A stretch of 64,000 nucleotides of DNA, taken from NCBI GenBank assembly GCA_004154925.1, contig QJNS01000081.1, forward strand, positions 80,425 through 144,424, given 5' to 3'. Both the position numbers and the translations under genes were made by a program. This DNA is from Monosporascus cannonballus. Taxonomy: Eukaryota; Ascomycota; Sordariomycetes; Xylariales. The notes below the pieces were generated by a model. It was given only the letters and a program-made list of their open reading frames with translations. It was not told where the DNA came from and made no database searches. Below are positions 50,960 through 62,441 of this stretch, piece by piece; position 1 is the first letter of the stretch; each line of letters begins with the position of its first letter.

Positions 50960-52009
50960 GGCCAGTTTGGCTTTATCGGAGCCGCGTGTTGCACTTGGTA
51001 CAATGATGTGTAACTCGGGCGGCGGGATGGCGCATAAGGTGTAAATATGTAGCTCTGAGAAGACTGATGACTACCTGTTGAGCTGTCTCGAATTGGATCA
51101 CGGCATGTGCTGGTGCTCTGAATGCGATTTGTCGCGTCGTCAGTATAGCTGGCGGGGGTAAGGCTCCGCCAGCCGTATTGGCGGATATTAGTTTGGTCTC
51201 TCGTTTGGTCTTTGGATTGGGGATTCGGGAGACGGAGGAAGTCGGGGGGATCTTGGCCGATTTGCTAGAAACTTAGTCTAGGTAAGTTTAAAAAAAAACA
51301 GGCCAAAAGAGTGGAATCGGTCGGCATTTGTGGGGGACCCGCTGCGGCTGCGGCTGCGGCTGCGGCTGCTTGCCGTGGGGGATGTGCAGTATAGTACCTA
51401 TAACACGTGATGACGTGTGTAGGAACATACGGCAACCACCCTTAAATTCAGGGGAAGCTTTATTTATATCTCGAAAACTCGTGGTTTTACGCGTAAACGT
51501 CTTAGTCGAAGTGATCATATACCGCTTATTTTCATAGTATAGGTAAACCTATTGCTATGGACGGAAGATGTAGTCCCCGTAAGAACTGAATTCTTCCATC
51601 TGATGCACACCTTGCCGCCATAAACATATCTCTAGGGATTTAACACATTTATAAGACGGAATACCCGACTATATAGGATGAGTTTCGTGGTTACGAAGAT
51701 ACTAGCATACTGTTGTCAATTCAAAGAATACAGGATGCCCGCGTCAATTCAGGACCATATATTCCGCAACTCTTCCTTCTGCGCCCGAATTGCGAAATTA
51801 TGACATCACAATACATTGTCATTGACTGGGGGTTGTTGGTGCGGTGCGGGTAATTCACACATGTAGCGATGCACGTTAAAGAGCTTATGTGGGTTGTTAA
51901 TAGTTTTTGTTATTCCAGACTACCTTGCGATCTTTATGCACATCATATCCTCAATCTCAAATTAAATTCGATCGCGTGGGCATAACAAAACAGCGACCTC
52001 TGACCAACC
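50960..52009. promoter_or_regulatory. Shared upstream region of two divergent genes
   Basis: The DENN gene (minus) and the DUF1264 gene (plus) start 1,050 bases apart, back to back, so this region must hold both promoters. It contains a hexanucleotide microsatellite (51,341-51,370) and a short A-run (51,290-51,299). Individual sites were not identifiable. Confidence 0.5.
51341..51370 (+). repeat. Microsatellite (GCGGCT)n
   Basis: About five tandem GCTGCG units in the divergent intergenic region. Such tracts are length-variable by slippage. Confidence 0.85.
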
Positions 52010-52851
52010 ATGGCATCTTCATCAACCGGCCCCGACAACGTCCCGGGTGGTCCAGTCCCGATGCAGGACAAGGCCCTGGAGACCGGGGCCTCGATGATAC
52101 AAGTGCGGGCGCCTTGATGGGCAACTCCATGCATCGCCGAACTAACATGCCTACCAGGAATTCCAACCAGTAAAGCAACTGTGTGCCCACCTGAACGCCT
52201 TCCACACATACGCAGATGACCCCGGTCGTCACGTAGAGGCGAACCACTACTGCTCTCACCTGAGCTCAGGTAGGTACCCACATCAGCTCACAGCTCTCAC
52301 ACACATACGGAATCACACCTGGTTTCGCAGACTTTCACACGCCCTTCGCACGCGACTAACCAAACCTCTCAGACGTCCGGCAGTGCATCCTCTACGACAG
52401 TCCCGGACCGAAGGCGCGCCTCATCGGGATCGAGTACATGATCACGCCGAAGCTGTACGAGACGCTGCCACCAGAGGAGCGGCGGCTATGGCACTCGCAC
52501 GTGTTCGAGGTGAAGTCCGGTATGCTGGTGATGCCGGGCCCCACGGGCCCCGTGTCGCAGCGCGCCTGGGAGGCGGCCGAGACGCGCGAGATGGAGGAGG
52601 TGGTCTCGCTCTACGGCAAGATCTACCACCTCTGGCAGACGGACCGCGGCGACCAGCTACCCCTCGGCGAGCCCAAGCTCATGATGAGCTTCACGGGCGA
52701 GGACCAGTTCGACTTCGCCAAGTCGGTCGGCGACCGCGACGCCCGCTTCGGCACCGACTGGCGCCGCAAGAGGGAGATCAGGCGGCACATCCAGGAGCCC
52801 AAGATCCATCCCGATGCCGATTCCTGTTGGAAGAGGCGGAATTCGTTCTAA
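52010..52851 (+). CDS. DUF1264 / oil-body-associated-protein-like protein, three exons
   Basis: Exons 52,010-52,102, 52,158-52,269 and 52,373-52,851 give a 227-residue protein. Intron 1 (55 bp, phase 0) has GTGCGG, ACTAAC and CCAG; intron 2 (103 bp, phase 1) has GTAGGT, GACTAAC and TCTCAG. The joined product shows the DUF1264 hallmarks: [30 protein letters not shown], then [59 protein letters not shown] and [13 protein letters not shown]. These members are called oil-body-associated proteins in plants; the fungal function is undefined, and no transmembrane or signal segment is present. The start ATG lies in good context (ACCATGG) and is the first in frame. It shares its promoter region with the DENN gene on the other strand. 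Confidence 0.88.
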
Positions 52852-53125
52852 GGCTAGCTGGCTCGCTGGACATTAGGCGGGCAGGGGCGAGAGAGGGAAG
52901 TGCGAAGTTCTCACTCGATAGGCAGGCTAATGCAATCTTCTCTCATCCCGTCAACCATGACTTCCTCTGCCGATTATTGCTGCGGGTACTGGCGACAACG
53001 ATGGACAGTAGAGGTGAAAATTTGACATATGAAGTAAACATAGAATACCCCAAAGGAGACGTTAAGGAGGTGTCGAAACATAATACAGGGTGTGAATGAG
53101 CCCATCAATCGCACTGTGCCTCATT

Positions 53126-54549
53126 CTAATACAGTTCGATAGGAGCATCGTGGACTGCAAATTCCCCGAGCCACCTCGTCCTTGGATGCGTCAAAGGGTA
53201 AGGCCGATCCCCAAGAAACCAGTCAGTCAGGTCTTCCGAGAGCCAACGGTTTCTGTCTATCTCCGGATCTCCCAGCCACCAATTCTCAAACTTGGCCCGG
53301 GTCTCTCCGCGCGCGGGGCGCTCGTAGTCATTCTTGTCCTCCACCTTCCCGTGAAGCCAGCTACAGATGCGGATGTCGTCCAACCGCAGGTTCTCCTTCA
53401 TGCGCCGCAACAAGCGGGTCCAAGATGTCTTCCCTAGTCGGATATCGCGCAGGTAAACGGACCGAAGCGTGTCCTTGTGCAGCTCGAAGAAGTCGAGCAT
53501 CTCCTGCCGCTCGGACTCGACTGCGACGAGATGCACTCTGCAAAGATGCTACCACTTAAACCCGGGACGGACAATATCGCGAAACGCCGCGGGATAAAAC
53601 AGGCGGTTGCTTAACGAAGTCTGGGAGCCTATGGAAAAGGAGTTAAGTTGGGGCATAGCGCTGAGGAAAGACGCCATGACGCCCTTCGCGGTAAACTGGC
53701 GTGCCATGGCGATGTACTTGGTTTCGTCATCGTATATAGTGGCATCAGTATCTGCACTGCTGAACATGAGGTCGATACTCTTCAGCCCGCCGCAATGCGC
53801 AATGATCTCATCGAAGAAACGCTTGTCAATAAGACTTAGGTGCAGGTATCCGGCAGTGAGGACTTCGAAGTGGATGTCCGAACCCGCGAGTCCGTGCATG
53901 ATAGCATCCATCTGACGGACGCCCTCTGGATCCAAGGGTTGCATGCTATAGTCGAAGAAGACATTGAAGGCGCTTTTCTCTTCCCGGTAAAATACTGGGA
54001 AGACGCTACAATGGTTTTCCATTACGATAGACCGAAGCGACGGGAGTCTTGGGAACACTTCCCGCAGCACATCGAAGTCCTCTCTCCCCGACAGCATCTG
54101 ACGCTGCTCTTCGATAGCCATCACATAGTGACGGTAGTTTTCCCGGACATCTTCTACGGAGAGAGGCACCTGGTCGAGGGCCCAGCTTTCCACCTTCGGG
54201 ACGGCATCCGGCAGCCAGTTTGGATTGCATCTCTCCACCTTCTGCCGGTAAGTACCGCGGGTTGTGTACTCGATATACTCCTCCAAGCTAATGGGCTGCT
54301 CGTTGAGGTTGGCCGCCATGTATATCAGCGTTTTCACGTGCCGGCGGATGGTGGGGTGCCGAGCTATGGCGCGGAGCTTCTTGAAATCGGCCTTCCAGAG
54401 ATAGAAAGCGATCTCTTCAAACCCGTAAGCGGCCCCCACGTCAGCGAGGGCCTTGCAGCAGAAACGGATTTTCCGTGCTTCGGACGGAGACAGATATGAG
54501 CATATTAGGTGGAGCACTCCGGAGGGAGGTGTTCGGTGATGGCCGTCAT
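53126..54549 (-). pseudogene. F-box-like protein gene broken by a frameshift and a TAG stop
   Basis: The minus strand begins ATGACGGCCATC at 54,549 with an F-box-type start (MTAITEHLPPE) that runs out of frame after Glu; one base later the next frame continues it as VLHLICSYLSPSEARKIRF, the rest of a classic F-box. One missing G near 54,518 therefore separates them. The frame then stays open for ~320 codons to TAG at 53,551-53,549, after which the same frame reads on (HLCRVHLVAVESERQEM) to 53,126. The stop interrupts a block of the kind KW-HL in this type of fungal F-box/leucine-rich protein; CAG-to-TAG or TGG-to-TAG would explain it, a RIP-type transition. Such proteins are usually substrate receptors of SCF ubiquitin ligases. 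An assembly error at either site cannot be excluded. Confidence 0.72.
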
Positions 54550-55260
54550 CTCTCTCTTCCCGAGAAAATACACAGGTGGAAGTCCATGGAAATGGTTTCC
54601 AATTCGATTAGGGACGGAATATCTCATCAGACCAGATGTGGGTTTAAAAGAAGTAGCTCATGCGTCTTAGGCGGAAATTATCATAAAGTAGGTACAACTC
54701 CCCGGGGTATTCTTTGTTAGGTACCGCCACTAGCCCACTCTATGCTGTATAAGGCTACATGGTAGACTCCTGTGGAAATTGTATGGAATATACATTGGCC
54801 ACTTCGACCAAGATCAATCTGTATCACCTGGCGATAGCGGTAAGCACTGGCAAAGCCGTCAGAGCATGTCCGTTTCCATACAAATTTATATAGGAAGTTT
54901 ACCGGGCTCGGTGTGGACCTTGTGGAGGTGGAGGCAACTAACTAAGAATACCCCTGGAAGTTGTGGTGCCGACAGTCGGTGATCACGGTCCGCTAGTTGG
55001 TTCGAACCCTAATATCTCTTCCAGTCACGACTTTCTATCACCCGTTATTAAGTGGACTTTGTTACTGCTGGCACACGATTGGTATGATCTGTTATATTGT
55101 AATACATACATGCCACATCATATTTCGTACTGTCATACCTGATACAAAGGGGAACAAGAACTTCTCATTACAGTGGTAATCTAGGATTTCGTTCAATGTG
55201 CGCCTCATTACTCTTACTCCGGTCGAGCGTTTGATTGCTCGAGCGGGTAAGAATCTATCT
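54550..55260. other. Intergenic region, no gene seen
   Basis: Normal composition, short frames only. A box-B-like GGTTCGAACCC at ~54,998 was examined and does not fold into a tRNA. Confidence 0.55.
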
Positions 55261-57177
55261 TTACATTCGTGCTCTGAGCTTTAAGGGCCCCTGATGCCGG
55301 CGGCTCCGACACTCTAGACTCCCAAACGGATGAGCTACCAACGGCATAGCCAGAGTTGTTTTGCTGCGTGCCGCGCTCTTCCCGATCAGGGGTCCCAATT
55401 CAGCAGCCGCAATCCCTGTCCCGTCCGGCGTCGACGGAGAACGTTCCCCGTTCACGGAGCTTGAGTTGGGAGCAGTCGCCGGAGGCCGGTGCAGCCCCGT
55501 GATTGTATCCTCCTCACCTAGGTCATGGCCTTCATGTCTGACTTGGCTCTGCTCCTCCGCTCCTTTCGTGGCACGATTCGCGATGGCTATATCGTCAAGG
55601 GAGGGAAGCTTCACCCATTGTGGACCAAGGCGCCGCTCGGTGTCACGCAAGGTGTCATCGAGAGTAACAACGCATCCGCCGCCAAAACGATCGGTCGCGA
55701 CGGCATAACCGAGAACCTCGTTCGAAGATAAATGCACAGCCTATGACCCCGAATCCCCATCGACAAATCTTTGTGACAGTGAGTTGATGCAGTGCAGTGA
55801 CAAATTATCACAGAATTACCTTTTCCGTCATTCAACTTGACAACTAGCGTGTTGACGAACTCTCATCCTGTGCCAATAGTAATTGCGACGGGGAGGGGCG
55901 ACACTGTGCCCTTCTTTAGGGCTCCTGACCCGGTCATCACAGCTACCGGCTACTTTCCCAAGACGCTGTTTGGACAACCAAGCCTTGCAAGAGCAGGTGC
56001 TGATTTAGTCGCAGCGCAAAATGAAGTTCCTCTTCGAACCCTACGATGTCATCTCTGTAGTAATGCATCTCGACTAAGCCCCAGTCGTAATAAGCCGATC
56101 TGGTTGCTCTGGCCCCAGGCGGGCCTCCGTCAAGTAACTTTACCATCTGATCTAGGACTTTGCCTTCAGATCCCGTCGAGACACTCATGGGTTGTTTCGA
56201 TTCGTGTAGCCTATGAGAAGATCGCTCATCATCTGGGCAAGTTTCACAGGCGCAAAGTCCTGTCTCCATGTCCATATTAGAGCCCGAGCAAGAGTCCGAC
56301 ATGTACAACTCGTCAGTCTGTGACGCCTAATTGCTCCGGGACGAAGAGAAAAGCGTCCTTGATGTTGACGAGATGGCCTGCCGTAAGCCCATACAGCGTG
56401 TATGTTCCGTCGAAGGAAGCATCTCTGATGATACCGCCAAAATGTGGCTCTTCTGTGGGGCGTGAAAAGAAGTCCAAGTTGGATTGGAGATCCGCAATAC
56501 GTCTTCTTCAGTCGTGGGTGTGTCCGGCATTGCGAGTCTTCCAAGAATGCACAAACGTTATCCTCCCCCTTGGGTTCCGGTGGGCTGGAGCAGACCTGTG
56601 TCTCGAACGAAGGTACAGACTCCTCTCGTGGATGGCATATTGCTCGGACAGACGATTTGCCAAAGAATTTCTCAACCCGCTTCTGCTGCACCACGTGAGT
56701 AAACACGACCATATACGGTCCAGCGTCTTGTTCTGATGTCCCGAGACTCATTAATCTCAGCGCGATAGGGGGATACCGCCGTGTGCTCTTCCACGCGATA
56801 TACTTTAGTAGTGCTCTCTCAACCTGAGCTGAGTTTTTGGCCGAATCGTTCACCAAGGCTGGTGGCTTGTTCAGGTGGCCATCAAATTCAATCAGACTCT
56901 CACCGGGTCCGGCGAGCCGGGGCTTTTGTGTCGCGGCCTTGTCGATGGTACTGAAACAGCTCGGGGGTTTCGTCTCGGAACTTGTATCCGTCATCGCCGC
57001 TAGGATCAAAAGGACAGAGTCCCATCGAAGATATATATCCACAGATAGGAGCGCTAGCCTTTTCCCGAGCTCGGGAGAAGTCATCGTTGTTGAATAAGTC
57101 ATCATTATGCCAGCAGCAAGATTAATACGCCACGTTGTGTGCCAACAGAAACTGTTCAGGAGATAGGAGATGGCCAT
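55261..57177 (-). pseudogene. Decayed trypsin-fold serine protease-like gene
   Basis: Successive minus-strand frames carry, in order, an N-terminal region of about 240 codons (57,177-56,440) ending CGSPIQLGLLF; a His box TLYGLTAGH (His codon at 56,375-56,373); an Asp box YYDWGLVEM (near 56,066-56,094); GALKKGTVSPLPVA and FVNTLVVKLND (55,920-55,815); and the Ser box DGDSGS (55,761-55,744) followed by LGYAVATDRFGGG. That order is the chymotrypsin-fold catalytic triad. Frame changes are needed at ~56,440 (A-run), ~56,315, ~55,940 and between 55,835 and 55,762, and a TAG at 55,743-55,741 falls directly after GDSGS where Trp (TGG) is usual. I recall this as a lineage-specific fungal protein family without assigned function. 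The gene is certainly inactive; the 5' end and the C-terminal tail are uncertain. Confidence 0.65.
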
Positions 57178-57660
57178 TATGTCCTACGAGAGCCAAGAAT
57201 AGATCGGTCCTGCTTTAGGCACCTACGAGGTGAAGTACCCTGCAGCGGACCTGAATCACCATCAGCGTTTATGATTAGGGAGCGCTACTGGGCTATACTG
57301 ATGGTTGGTGGGTGGTGTGTCCCGGTCATCCAACACCTCGATTCATCTTCGAGTCTGATTCGTCGATCCCGAGGGCGCTACGGTTTGCTTCTATCGCACT
57401 TAACGGTCCGAGGAAGTCTCAAGTAACATGATTATTTGATACTGCTCTTCCTCTAGTTCATTTTACTTCCTCCCACTTTCAAATTGCGGTAGCTTCTCGA
57501 ACATCCCCATTTTAAATGATCATATTTCGAGAATCCCCTTATCCTCTCCAGGGTATCGAAGAAGACGGCCTGAAGGGGCTTTGTCGGGTCCTCCGGGAAT
57601 GGCAGATTTGCTGTTTAAAGAACCGGCCATGTGTCGATCCGGAGTACGCATGGAGACGCT
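57178..57660. other. Spacer without a supported gene
   Basis: Only short overlapping frames on both strands; part of it may belong to the upstream end of the remnant that follows. Confidence 0.45.
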
Positions 57661-58197
57661 TATCAAAGCTGGATTCTTCGCCGTCTGGTGTCGAAGGAGG
57701 GCTTCGACCCGGACTGCCTTGAGTAGGAAGTCCCACTGCGTCAAGCTTGTGGCGGGGCAGACCTCTCCAACAGCTACTTCGGCTCGAGGCTGATGGGGCT
57801 ATTCGAGGAGCTCGAAGACCCTAGCCCGATTGGGTACATAGAGAAATGGTTTGAACGCAAAAGCGGCGCCCGCTATGCCATGATCGCGACGCTCGTTGAT
57901 GTCGTTATCGCCGTGATCTTGGGGACTTGTTCCCCTAGCCGTTGGGGCTATTCCAGGCTTGGATGGCTTACAGGGTTAGAAGTACCCAGTGGATCCCAAT
58001 CCCTGAGAGTGATTCGCCATATACGATTTGGTGAGGAAAGGTGCCATCCGCCTTGCCCATATATAGATTATACAACTTCGCGTATTCGAGGCCACCCATA
58101 TCCAGCCCGTCTCAACACGCGTGTCACAAAATCACACAAGTCATCTGGCAGGGGTTACAGAGGAAGATGCATTAATTCGGCTCCTCGCATCTTGTAA
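57661..58197 (+). pseudogene. Remnant of a membrane-anchored fungal protein
   Basis: One plus-strand frame reads LRRLVSKEGFDPDCLE, a TAG at 57,724-57,726, then EVPLRQACGGADL and, from 57,793, MGLFEELEDPSPIGYIEKWFERKSGARYAM followed by a hydrophobic segment (ATLVDVVIAVILG), a probable transmembrane helix. The pattern EKWF-RKSG-RYAM before a helix is one I associate with C-terminal ends of fungal orphan proteins of unknown function, but this is from memory. Continuity across the stop suggests a broken gene. The residues after ~58,000 look unstructured and may be read-through. Confidence 0.42.
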
Positions 58198-58392
58198 GTA
58201 CCCGTAACAAAATCTACATATAGATGGACGATAGTTTTTCTCATCCCATCTTCGAGCCCCTAACGCCGTCCACGCCTAGCCCGATGCTCTGTGTGTCATC
58301 CATCCATTGTTTCACTATGGCTATATTACAGCCAGCCAACAAGTTCGGCCGGCTCTTCATACTGGTTGAGAGGCCCCCTCCCTCCTAAGGCT

Positions 58393-60592
58393 TCACGATT
58401 CGTCCTCCGTATCGGTGTTGGTGGCACTCGTATCATCCTCTTCTTCCTCAGTTCCGCTCTCGTCGTCTTCCTCGTCAGACTCATCGGCCGTCTTCCTCGA
58501 CTTCGTGGCGCCGCCCTTCAGCGCGCTCATTTGACCGGCGATCGAATCTGAATTCCCATTAGCACATGTCACACCTTGAACTCCACACGGACACGGCTTG
58601 CGATTGACCGGGATGAAGCAACACAAAGGGGGGAAATAATATCATACCCTCATCTGGCTCACTGATCTCGTCCTCTGCCGCCATAGCAGCTGCCTTGCTG
58701 GCATCTTCGACACTTAGCGTGACCTCCATCTTCGTGTCGAAGCCGATATAGCTATCGCAGACGACGTGCATGACGAAGGTATACTTTCCGGGTTGCGGGG
58801 GGGCGGCGAATCCTGGGGCCTTGAGCGTCTGGACGTGGAATGTGGGCTTTCCGTCTTCTGTCAGGATGGGCTTGTCAAATGCGGTGAATGTGCACGGCGG
58901 CACGGCCATCTTGCCCTGCTTGCTGTCGGAGAGGAAGACGTGCCACTTCGGTAAGTGGTCGCGGGCAAAGTAGGGCGCGTACACTATCGGCGGCTGGACG
59001 GGCTTGGTTTCTTCCTTCTTGACCGGCTTCCCGCTCGCGTCCTTAACCACCTTCTTCTTACCCAGGAGCGCGTCCAGGTCGTCCTCCGCCGGGTCGACGT
59101 CCTCCAGGTCGAGCTCGTCGATCTCGGGCACGTCAGTGCTACCAGGGGGGACAAAGCGGCCTTTAATGACCAAGGTAACAAGAGAGCCGGGAGTGATAAC
59201 TCGTTCGCCGGTGACCTTGAAAAACGCCTTCGCTAGGCTGAGTTGTGGCAGTTGACGGGCGACGTTGACTGCGGTCTTGTATTGTTCCTCGCTTAGAAGA
59301 CCCTTCCCAACTGTTAGGTTGCGGCGCTGAGCATCCGGCAGGCCCATAAACTGTTGTACCGTTGCTCCGACCTTGGAATCGCCTTCAACGGCCTTGACAA
59401 CAGCTGGCGTAAAGTGCGGAAGTTGGTATAATGGTGATGCTGCTGGCGGAAGAGCCTGGATAAGACGTTGACTTGTATAGTATGAGGCTAGAATAGGACG
59501 AGTGTTGCCATATGCGACGGAAATAGCAGTGAAACAATGGCAAAGAGACTGCGCGATGGGCGCAACCGCGAACTTGGCCTTGTTCAGAGCCGAGTCGCCG
59601 AGATCCACACGGCCGAGGTAGGCCCAGAGAAGGGCAAGGACCTTTCTCCTAACGGGGCTGTCCACGTCTTCTAGCTTCTCCTTGTCGTTCTCGGACAAGC
59701 CACCCGCATACGAAGTGATTTGTCCTTCTGCCAATATCCGCGATTCGATCTTAGATAGACCGGATTCGGCCTTGTTTCCCCTAAAGAGGTCCCGGAACTC
59801 CTTGCCGTTGCTTAAGGCAGTTATAAGACCCCCGACATCGATGTTCTCCGAATAGTCCCGGAACAGCTTGTTCGCGCTTTCGACCTGGACGCCCTCTCTC
59901 GTCACGCGTTGTGTACCGTACCACCATGATCCGACGTAGTAGGGCAGCAAAACCCCCAGGAGCAGGGCGTATACCAGCACGACGTACTTGCCGTTGCCAT
60001 CGGAGACAATGAACTTGGGCAGAGCGATGCCGATGCTAAAGCCCTGCTTGCCATCGGGGTGGCCGTACTGGATGTAGTTGTTACGGACCTCTTCGTCGGT
60101 AAGAGCCTGATATGCCTTGGTGTACTCAACCCAGATGCTGTTAAGCGACTCGATCGTCTCGTTCTTGGCCGGGTCCGGCCTAATTTTATCGGGATGGAAT
60201 TTGCGACCGAGCTTCTTGTAGTGGGACTTGATCTCCTTCTCCGAGGCAGATTCCGAGATGCCCAGGATATCGTAGGGGTTCCAGATCTTGTTAACGGATC
60301 GTTGGGTGGTCAAGATAAGGTATAGCATCCCGATCATGACGGCATAGCCAAGGAGGACGACGATGATGCGCTTGACCCTCCGCTGCTTGCGTTTCTGAGC
60401 ATTTCGCTGGGACTGGATCAAGTCGGCATTTTCGGGTTTATAATCTGTCTGTATATGTGGCGCGCGAGCTTGGGCATCGGACGTGGGAGCTATCAAGCTG
60501 TATGTGAGAGGAATCGTGATGAAGAAAGATAGTGTAAATATAAAAAAGGGATAAAATTGCCCTTGTTCGTCATACGAGTAGTCTGAACTCAT
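58393..60592 (-). CDS. SEC63: Sec63, ER protein-translocation J-domain membrane protein
   Basis: Exon 1 60,592-58,648 and exon 2 58,547-58,393 encode 699 residues. The 100-bp intron (58,647-58,548; donor GTATGA, branch TGCTAATG, acceptor CAG) joins EPDE to DSIAGQM. Topology is that of Sec63: short N-terminus, TM1 (~14-34), TM2 (~76-96), a lumenal J domain (IWNPYDILGIS...) with the HPD motif at 133-135 that activates the ER Hsp70 (BiP/Kar2), TM3 (~203-221), then the cytosolic Sec63/Brl region and a strongly acidic Ser/Glu/Asp tail, as in yeast where the tail binds Sec62. It functions with Sec61/Sec62 in post-translational import into the ER. The gene is essential in yeast and a good marker that this side of the window is core chromosome. 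Codon use and composition are ordinary. Confidence 0.96.
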
Positions 60593-61259
60593 CGTGTGCC
60601 GACAGTGCCCTACGAATAGGGTCTTCTATTATCTCCCTGTCTCCTGTGATCTCTGTTGTGGTTTTTTTTTTTTTTTTGGTGGGAGAAGAGAGGCGTTTGG
60701 GTGCAGTGTTCCAGGATATAATAACCACATTCAATGGATGCAATAGGCCAAGGTGTCTCTTCAGGGAACCGCAAAGATGTAATCGTGGCCTCCTAAATTT
60801 AAAAAGTGGGTATTCAGAAAAGGTACGAGGTACATGCCTCTCCGTTTACAGCATTATCGATAAGAGCCCAACAGCTATACCGGTTATACGCATACTTGCA
60901 TACTGTGGCTGTCATATAAAACAGCATATCCCCTGGTTGTGCTCAATGTATGTATGCACTCCTACCTCATTCACCTCTTACCACTCATCACTTAGATCCG
61001 TCAAAACAGAATGAAGCACGGCAGAGCGGAAAATGATAGCTGCGTACGACAGGGGTTTCATTGATTATGGGACATTTTGTGTAGCAAAGAAGAAACATCG
61101 ATCCCCCCTCCCCCTCCCCCAAACCCTCAAATCGTCCCCTGGAGCTTTCCTGCTCACCCAGTACTCCTAGCACCCTGTACCTTCATGAGAATGGCCATAT
61201 CTGTGTAACAAATCGTTAGTATCAATATATAAAGCCACCGGACAAAGAGTCCCCATACC
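60593..61259. other. Upstream region of SEC63 and 3' flank of the zinc-finger gene
   Basis: Contains a T16 run at 60,662-60,677 close to the SEC63 start, a common feature of fungal promoters, and a C-rich run near 61,100-61,125. No gene seen. Confidence 0.5.
60662..60677 (+). repeat. Poly(T) tract in the SEC63 promoter region
   Basis: Sixteen consecutive T, i.e. poly(dA) on the SEC63 strand, ~70 bases upstream of its ATG. Poly(dA:dT) tracts exclude nucleosomes and often assist constitutive promoters. Confidence 0.7.
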
Positions 61260-61583
61260 TCATGCCACGTGCTTGCGACGCTTGTGGCTATCAAGCTTCG
61301 ATTGGCTTGTGAAGCCCCCTTCGCATTTGTCACAACGGTGAACGGCGGAAGCGGCATTCTGGACGAATCGCTGGTATGCGGAGGTCTTTCCCTCCGGAGG
61401 GTGCTTCTTGCAGATGTGGGAGGCCACATCCTTGGTCGTGTTCTTGATTTCACGGCATTTTCCGCCGTTGCACAAGAACTTCGTGCCGTTCTGCATGAGG
61501 ACGCCATTTTTGGCTCTGGCCTCGGCCGGTGTAAGCGGACGAGGTCTCGGCTTCGGCCGGGGAGCGGGACGAGTTGGGGCCAT
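61260..61583 (-). CDS. Small C2H2 zinc-finger protein
   Basis: Single-exon frame of 107 residues. A Pro/Arg/Lys-rich basic N-terminus (residues 1-20) precedes a first finger-like unit, CNGGKC...H-CKKH (C-x4-C-x12-H-x4-H, irregular), and a second, canonical one, CDKC...HKRRKH (C-x2-C-x12-H-x4-H) at the C-terminus. Two zinc fingers with a basic arm suggest nucleic-acid binding, probably nuclear; no target can be named. It may be a short lineage-specific protein; without a transcript its expression is unproven. Upstream (61,670-61,780) the DNA is rich in GTGGCGGTG-like repeats. Confidence 0.65.
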   Translation of the reverse strand: MAPTRPAPRPKPRPRPLTPAEARAKNGVLMQNGTKFLCNGGKCREIKNTTKDVASHICKKHPPEGKTSAYQRFVQNAASAVHRCDKCEGGFTSQSKLDSHKRRKHVA

Positions 61584-62230
61584 GGCTAAAAAACCAGAAA
61601 ACCGGTTAATGCGTATGGTTCGGATGTCACGTGATGTATCGGATGCGATTCGGCAGTGATCGGTTGGATTAATCGGTTTGTGTGGCGGTGTGGAAATGTG
61701 ATTGTGGCGGTGAAGAAATTGTAGACGTGGCGGTAAAGACGGAGATGTGGCGGTGTGGTTGGTGAGAAAAGGTGTGGCGCAAAATACGCCCTACACTAAA
61801 ATTTAAGCACTCCTGCCATTTACAAAGTTTAGCTCCTGCCTTTGTATACGGGAAGTTCGGGGGCGAGTATCGGGTAGATCCGCTCCGACGCAGAACGGGA
61901 AATTCTTAACTTAGGTACCTATCCTTCAGTTATGTGACGGCGCAGTCCTGTTAAGACAACTGTCGTATTCCATCGTGAACACCTCTTTGTAGCACTATGC
62001 TAAATGTATGTACGGTGCTTTTCAGACAATGGCATCAGGATGACATCGATGGACTTGGCGGTAGGCCAATAGCATTGTTCATTAATGGTGATACAAGGCG
62101 AGAAAGCACATTTTACAGATCAGTCCGCGTATTTTCTCGCTGCGCGAGTCACGGACCATAGACCCTCTGGGCTGGATCACTAAGTCTAATGAGCCAGTAC
62201 AGTCAACTATGTCACCGGATATTCGGATAC
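61584..62230. other. Upstream region of the zinc-finger gene with degenerate GTGGCGGTG repeats
   Basis: Imperfect tandem units (TGTGGCGGTG, GTGGCGGTAAAG, GTGGCGGTGTGG) at ~61,680-61,780 directly upstream of the minus-strand zinc-finger gene. The remainder has no recognisable feature. Confidence 0.5.
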
Positions 62231-62395
62231 TGTCAGATATAGGGGACATCAGTTGTGTTCTTGTATTCAGCTAAGTTGTAGGTGCTATCGCACGCGTACA
62301 ACTCTAAGTAGCTTAGCCACGGAACATATATGAGCCGATCAGTATGGGACCTTTCCGTATATGGGGAGCGCTCCGCACCCCCCAGCTAGCTGACA
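62231..62395 (-). repeat. Solo copia LTR with intact target duplication, not RIPed
   Basis: 165 bp, TGTCAGATATAGGGG...CTAGCTGACA, of the same family as the copia LTRs at 20,710 and 26,061 (shared GGAACATATATG, TTTCCGTATATGGGG and CAGCTAGC blocks). GATAC flanks both sides (62,226-62,230 and 62,396-62,400), so it is a clean insertion followed by LTR-LTR recombination. It is unmutated, as expected for a single short repeat below the RIP length threshold. Confidence 0.88.
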
Positions 62396-62441
62396 GATAC
62401 TGGCGACAGCCCCCGACGCCTGGGCGAATCGACCGTCTTTC

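Noticed and set aside
52383..53099. 238-codon plus frame overlapping the DUF1264 gene
   Set aside because: Lies in a different frame from the conserved domain and is rich in Arg/Pro from out-of-frame reading.
54985..55020. Possible tRNA from the box-B-like GGTTCGAACCC
   Set aside because: Flanking stems do not pair on either strand and no box A or acceptor stem fits.
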